Origin: CAYFSC01 sp964345695
GTDB taxonomy: Bacteria > Bacteroidota > Rhodothermia > Rhodothermales > Salinibacteraceae
Length of the DNA stretch: 7,896 bases
Direction of reading: 5' to 3'
Assembly (NCBI GenBank): GCA_964345695.1
Contig: CAYFSC010000144.1
Coordinates: 1 to 7,896, forward strand
The notes beneath the pieces are model-generated. The model was given only the letters and a program-made list of their open reading frames with translations, was not told the origin of the DNA and did no database searches. This document shows positions 5,913-7,896 of this stretch, piece after piece. Each line of letters begins with the position of its first letter. Position 1 is the stretch's first letter. The position numbers and the translations under genes are program-made.

Positions 5913-6457
5913 CCGTCGATCGACGACAAGGAACGTCGCTGAATGGCCGAGCGCATGTCTTCGGCCAGATTCGAGGCGTCCTCCAGGTCCATACGACCGG
6001 CGAGGACCAGGCGTATCTCTCGGCGCTTGGCCGCGTCCTCGTACCGTTCCTTTTCGGCCTCGGTCTCCGGCTTGACGGGCGGCACCGGCACGGTGTTGTT
6101 GTCTTCGTCGATGGCGACAAACGTGTAGAACGCCCGGTTGCACTTTCGCTTCGTCTGCGCGCGGGGGTTCTCGGCCCAGACGTTCAGCTCGATCTCCATC
6201 GAGGTGCGGAACGCCCGGTTGACCTGGCTCTGGATGACCACCACCTCGCTGCCGTGAATCGGCGCCTGAAACTCCACGTTGTCCACCGAGGCCGTGACGC
6301 AGACGCGGTTGGCGTGGCGCTGGGCCGAAATGGCGGCACACTTGTCCATGAGGTGAAGCAGGCGACCGCCCATCATGTTGCCCAGGCTGTTGGTGTCATT
6401 GGGCAACACAATCTCGTTGATGACGGCGCGCGATGCGGAAACGGGCTTTGGGGGCAT
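5909..6457 (-). CDS. hotdog-fold acyl-CoA thioesterase (YciA/BACH type)
   Basis: The 182-residue protein hydrolyses acyl-CoA thioesters to free acid and CoA in the cytoplasm; chain-length preference cannot be read. It is a single hotdog domain. The family signature runs through residues 19-38 (core PNDTNSLGNMMGG then LLHLMD), with Asn23 and Asp38 at positions conserved in the YciA/BACH group, followed by CVTASVDNVEFQAPIHGSEV (53-72) and RTSMEIELNVWAEN (84-97). Another expected segment, NRAFYTFVAIDEDN (107-120), leads to PVPPVKPETEAE. A charged C-terminal helix (about 133-175) is common in this group. Functional units are normally hexamers or trimers of such domains (family knowledge). The start ATG gives the normal N-terminus; CCTCCTC rather than a Shine-Dalgarno precedes it. 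It lies 83 bases after the GATase1-like gene and shares an ATGA with the barrel gene. Confidence 0.9.
   Translation of the reverse strand: MPPKPVSASRAVINEIVLPNDTNSLGNMMGGRLLHLMDKCAAISAQRHANRVCVTASVDNVEFQAPIHGSEVVVIQSQVNRAFRTSMEIELNVWAENPRAQTKRKCNRAFYTFVAIDEDNNTVPVPPVKPETEAEKERYEDAAKRREIRLVLAGRMDLEDASNLAEDMRSAIQRRSLSSIDG
5914..5925. repeat. 12-bp perfect palindrome at the thioesterase/barrel junction
   Basis: CGTCGATCGACG reads identically on both strands and lies one base upstream of the barrel-protein ATG (5912), inside the last codons of the thioesterase gene (..SSIDG). It could bind a dimeric regulator or fold as a small RNA stem at the coupled start. It could also be a by-product of the codons for Ser-Ile-Asp in GC-rich DNA. 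Confidence 0.35.
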
Positions 6458-6540
6458 GAGGAGGGCCGGACGTCATGAAAAGGCCGAGAGCATCAATAAA
6501 CGAACCACCGACGACGCAGGACCCACAACGCAGGCCGCTG

Positions 6541-7824
6541 TCACGTCTTTTGCTTCTTTTTCTTCGCGGCGGGGAAGAGAATGTTGTTCAGAATAAGGCG
6601 GTAGCCGGGCGACTGCGGATGAAGCGAGAGGTCGGTCGGCGGATCGCCCACGAAATGCTGGTAGTCCTCCGGATCGTGTCCGGAGTAGAAGGTGAACGTC
6701 CCGCGTCCGAAGGTGCCGTGGATGTAGCGAGCCTGGTCACGGTTGGGGGCCTCACCCAGGATCACCACGTCCTCCTTCAGGAACGACTTGTCGAACGCGG
6801 TGGTCTGTCCCACAAACCCCTTGACCGTGGCCACGTGGTTTTGCGTCAGCATGGTGGGCACGGGGTCCCACTTGGCGCTGAAGTCGAACAGAGTGAAGTA
6901 ATCGACCGAGGGATCGCGCATCTGAGGCGGCGGAACGCCCGCGTCGATGTTCGAGTGCTCGTACTCGTGGGGATTGAAATTCGGTCGGAAGTCGGTGAAC
7001 GCCAGCGTGTGGCTGTAGTCGAGTTTGTCGAGGGCATCGGGGTCCACCGGGTCGCCGTCGTACTCCTTCGGCACAATGTCCGTCTGATGGGCCGCCAGAG
7101 CGATGTCGAAGGTAGAAGTGCCGGAGCACATCGTGAAGAGGAAGCCGCCGTTGCCGACGTAGGTGCGAATCTTCTCGGCCACTGCAAGCTTCATCTGGCT
7201 GACCTTCCGGAAGCCACGCGAGCGCGCCGTCTGCTCGGCTTCCTGTTGCTGTTGCATGTACCACGAGGTGTTCTGGTAGCGCAGAAACTTTCCGAACTGT
7301 CCGGTAAAGTCCTCGTGGTGCAGATGGACCCAGTCGTATTCGCTCAGCTTTCCGTCGAGCACCTCCTTGTCGTAGATCAGATCATGGGGCACCTCGGCAT
7401 ACTCGAGGGCCAGCCGCACGGCATCGTCCCAGGGCTGGGCTCGGTCGGGGGCGTACACGGCGATGTCGGGAGCCTTCTCCAGCCGCACGACCGACATGTT
7501 GCTCCCGTCCGCTTCAACCTTCGAGATGATGCGCGACGACTCGCCCCCGCCGATCACCTGGAACGTCACGTTGCGGATGCGAAGCTCTTGCTGTAGGCTC
7601 TCGGTGGCCGGAGCGAGGAACGATCCACCGCGGTAGTTGAGCAGCCAGTCAACCGATTGGCTCTGCTGGAGCGCCCAGAAGACGCCCCCGTACGCCTTCA
7701 GGTGGTTGCTCTGCTGATTGTCCATCGGAATCAGAAGGTCCTGCGCCCGGCTCTGTGCCGCCCCCCACGCCAACGCGCTGACCAAGAAAACCGTTAGAAG
7801 CGAAACAAGAATGCGACGAGTCAT
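6541..7824 (-). CDS. secreted GATase1-like protein ('asparagine synthetase B' misnomer family)
   Basis: The 427-residue product has a signal peptide (RR then LVSLLTVFLVSALAWGAA, about 5-23, cleavage near SRAQ-D, 25-29), so it is periplasmic or secreted. From memory it closely resembles Bacteroidota proteins deposited as 'asparagine synthetase B', including LIPMD..QSNHLKAYG (31-46), DWLLNYRGGSF (59-69), YDWVHLHHEDFTGQFGKF (163-180), KWDPVPTMLTQNH (318-330) and the tail FPAAKKKKQKT. It has no AsnB features: no N-terminal Cys nucleophile and no SGG-type ATP loop. Instead IAVYAPDRAQPWDDAVRLAL (121-140), then VPHDLIYDKEVL and YDWVHL, fit the opening of a class I amidotransferase-like fold. GGFLFTMCSGTSTFD (226-240) fits a nucleophile elbow with the only cysteine of the protein (C233). 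FGRGTFTFYSGHDPEDYQH (372-390) fits the usual late His-x-Glu site (H383, E386). The substrate is unknown. The ATG at 7824 gives the signal peptide; a weak AGGGA lies nine bases before it. Confidence 0.8.
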   Translation of the reverse strand: MTRRILVSLLTVFLVSALAWGAAQSRAQDLLIPMDNQQSNHLKAYGGVFWALQQSQSVDWLLNYRGGSFLAPATESLQQELRIRNVTFQVIGGGESSRIISKVEADGSNMSVVRLEKAPDIAVYAPDRAQPWDDAVRLALEYAEVPHDLIYDKEVLDGKLSEYDWVHLHHEDFTGQFGKFLRYQNTSWYMQQQQEAEQTARSRGFRKVSQMKLAVAEKIRTYVGNGGFLFTMCSGTSTFDIALAAHQTDIVPKEYDGDPVDPDALDKLDYSHTLAFTDFRPNFNPHEYEHSNIDAGVPPPQMRDPSVDYFTLFDFSAKWDPVPTMLTQNHVATVKGFVGQTTAFDKSFLKEDVVILGEAPNRDQARYIHGTFGRGTFTFYSGHDPEDYQHFVGDPPTDLSLHPQSPGYRLILNNILFPAAKKKKQKT

Positions 7825-7825
7825 G

Positions 7826-7864
7826 GTCGAAAGTCCCTGGTATGAAAGTTCTTCGTCGAAAGTC
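7826..7864. repeat. 10-bp direct repeat in the leader of the GATase1-like gene
   Basis: GTCGAAAGTC occurs exactly at 7826-7835 and 7855-7864. A third, looser copy (TATGAAAGTT) lies between them, so the core GAAAGT starts at 7829, 7844 and 7858, steps of 15 and 14 bases. On the gene's strand the unit is GACTTTCGAC, and the first copy ends one base before the ATG. It may be an operator array or an RNA leader element. The octamer CGGTCTTC is also repeated at 7864-7871 and 7888-7895. I found no convincing promoter hexamers here; the window ends 72 bases upstream of the start. Confidence 0.4.
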
Positions 7865-7896
7865 GGTCTTCACAGATCCGTAGCGTGCGGTCTTCG

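Noticed and set aside
5913..6341. Upstream extension of the barrel-protein frame across the thioesterase gene
   Set aside because: This part reads as Arg/Gly/His-rich shadow of the thioesterase in another frame. The real protein needs a signal peptide near its start, which only the ATG at 5912 or 5858 provides.
7220..7260. Short CAG/CAA run coding for QQQQ in the secreted protein
   Set aside because: It is only about five repeat units, encoded with mixed codons, and lies in a surface-helix-like region; too short to be a meaningful microsatellite.
6475..7596. Long + strand open frame (373 codons) with a GAGGAGG seven or more bases before its ATG
   Set aside because: It lies opposite the well-supported secreted protein gene (6541-7824, -). 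Its product is a low-complexity Arg/Val/Gly/His-rich string typical of antisense shadows in GC-rich DNA, and the GAGGAGG is the complement of bases just upstream of the thioesterase start.

Overview
The window is about 7.9 kb of GC-rich, tightly packed chromosomal DNA and reads as ordinary housekeeping territory, with one unusual secreted protein at the right end. The best guess for the source is a high-GC member of the Bacteroidota/Rhodothermota group (Salinibacter-like or a relative). The reasons are: a family I know mainly from Bacteroidota (the secreted protein usually labelled 'asparagine synthetase B', with its Lys-rich C-terminus), a small outer-membrane barrel ending in Phe, and almost no Shine-Dalgarno sequences before the start codons. 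This is inference; nothing in the window fixes a species.

Left part, + strand (1-2866): a membrane-anchored YbbR-domain protein (53-1060), a ten-helix EamA/DMT-type permease (1227-2162), and a membrane-anchored DUF4230-like protein (2159-2866). The start codon of the last overlaps the permease stop codon (ATGA), so these two are probably translated together. The plus-strand genes converge on serS, with only 41 bases between the stop codons.

Right part, - strand, in transcription order: a secreted protein of the 'asparagine synthetase B' misnomer family (7824-6541), a hotdog-fold acyl-CoA thioesterase (6457-5909), a small outer-membrane beta-barrel protein whose start overlaps the thioesterase stop (5912-5385), an RmlD-like extended SDR reductase (5238-4315), and seryl-tRNA synthetase serS (4194-2908). 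All five point the same way with gaps of 83, -4, 146 and 120 bases. They could be partly co-transcribed, but they do not form a recognisable single pathway.

The most interesting item is the 427-residue secreted protein. It has none of the catalytic features of asparagine synthetase B. What can be read points to a class I glutamine-amidotransferase-like (GATase1/ThuA-like) fold, with one cysteine in the whole protein placed like a nucleophile (C233) and a late GHDPE motif placed like the catalytic His-Glu (H383, E386). No RNA genes, CRISPR arrays, insertion sequences or phage genes were seen, and no gene-free stretch exceeds 300 bases. Several small hairpins and direct repeats in the intergenic gaps are recorded at low confidence.
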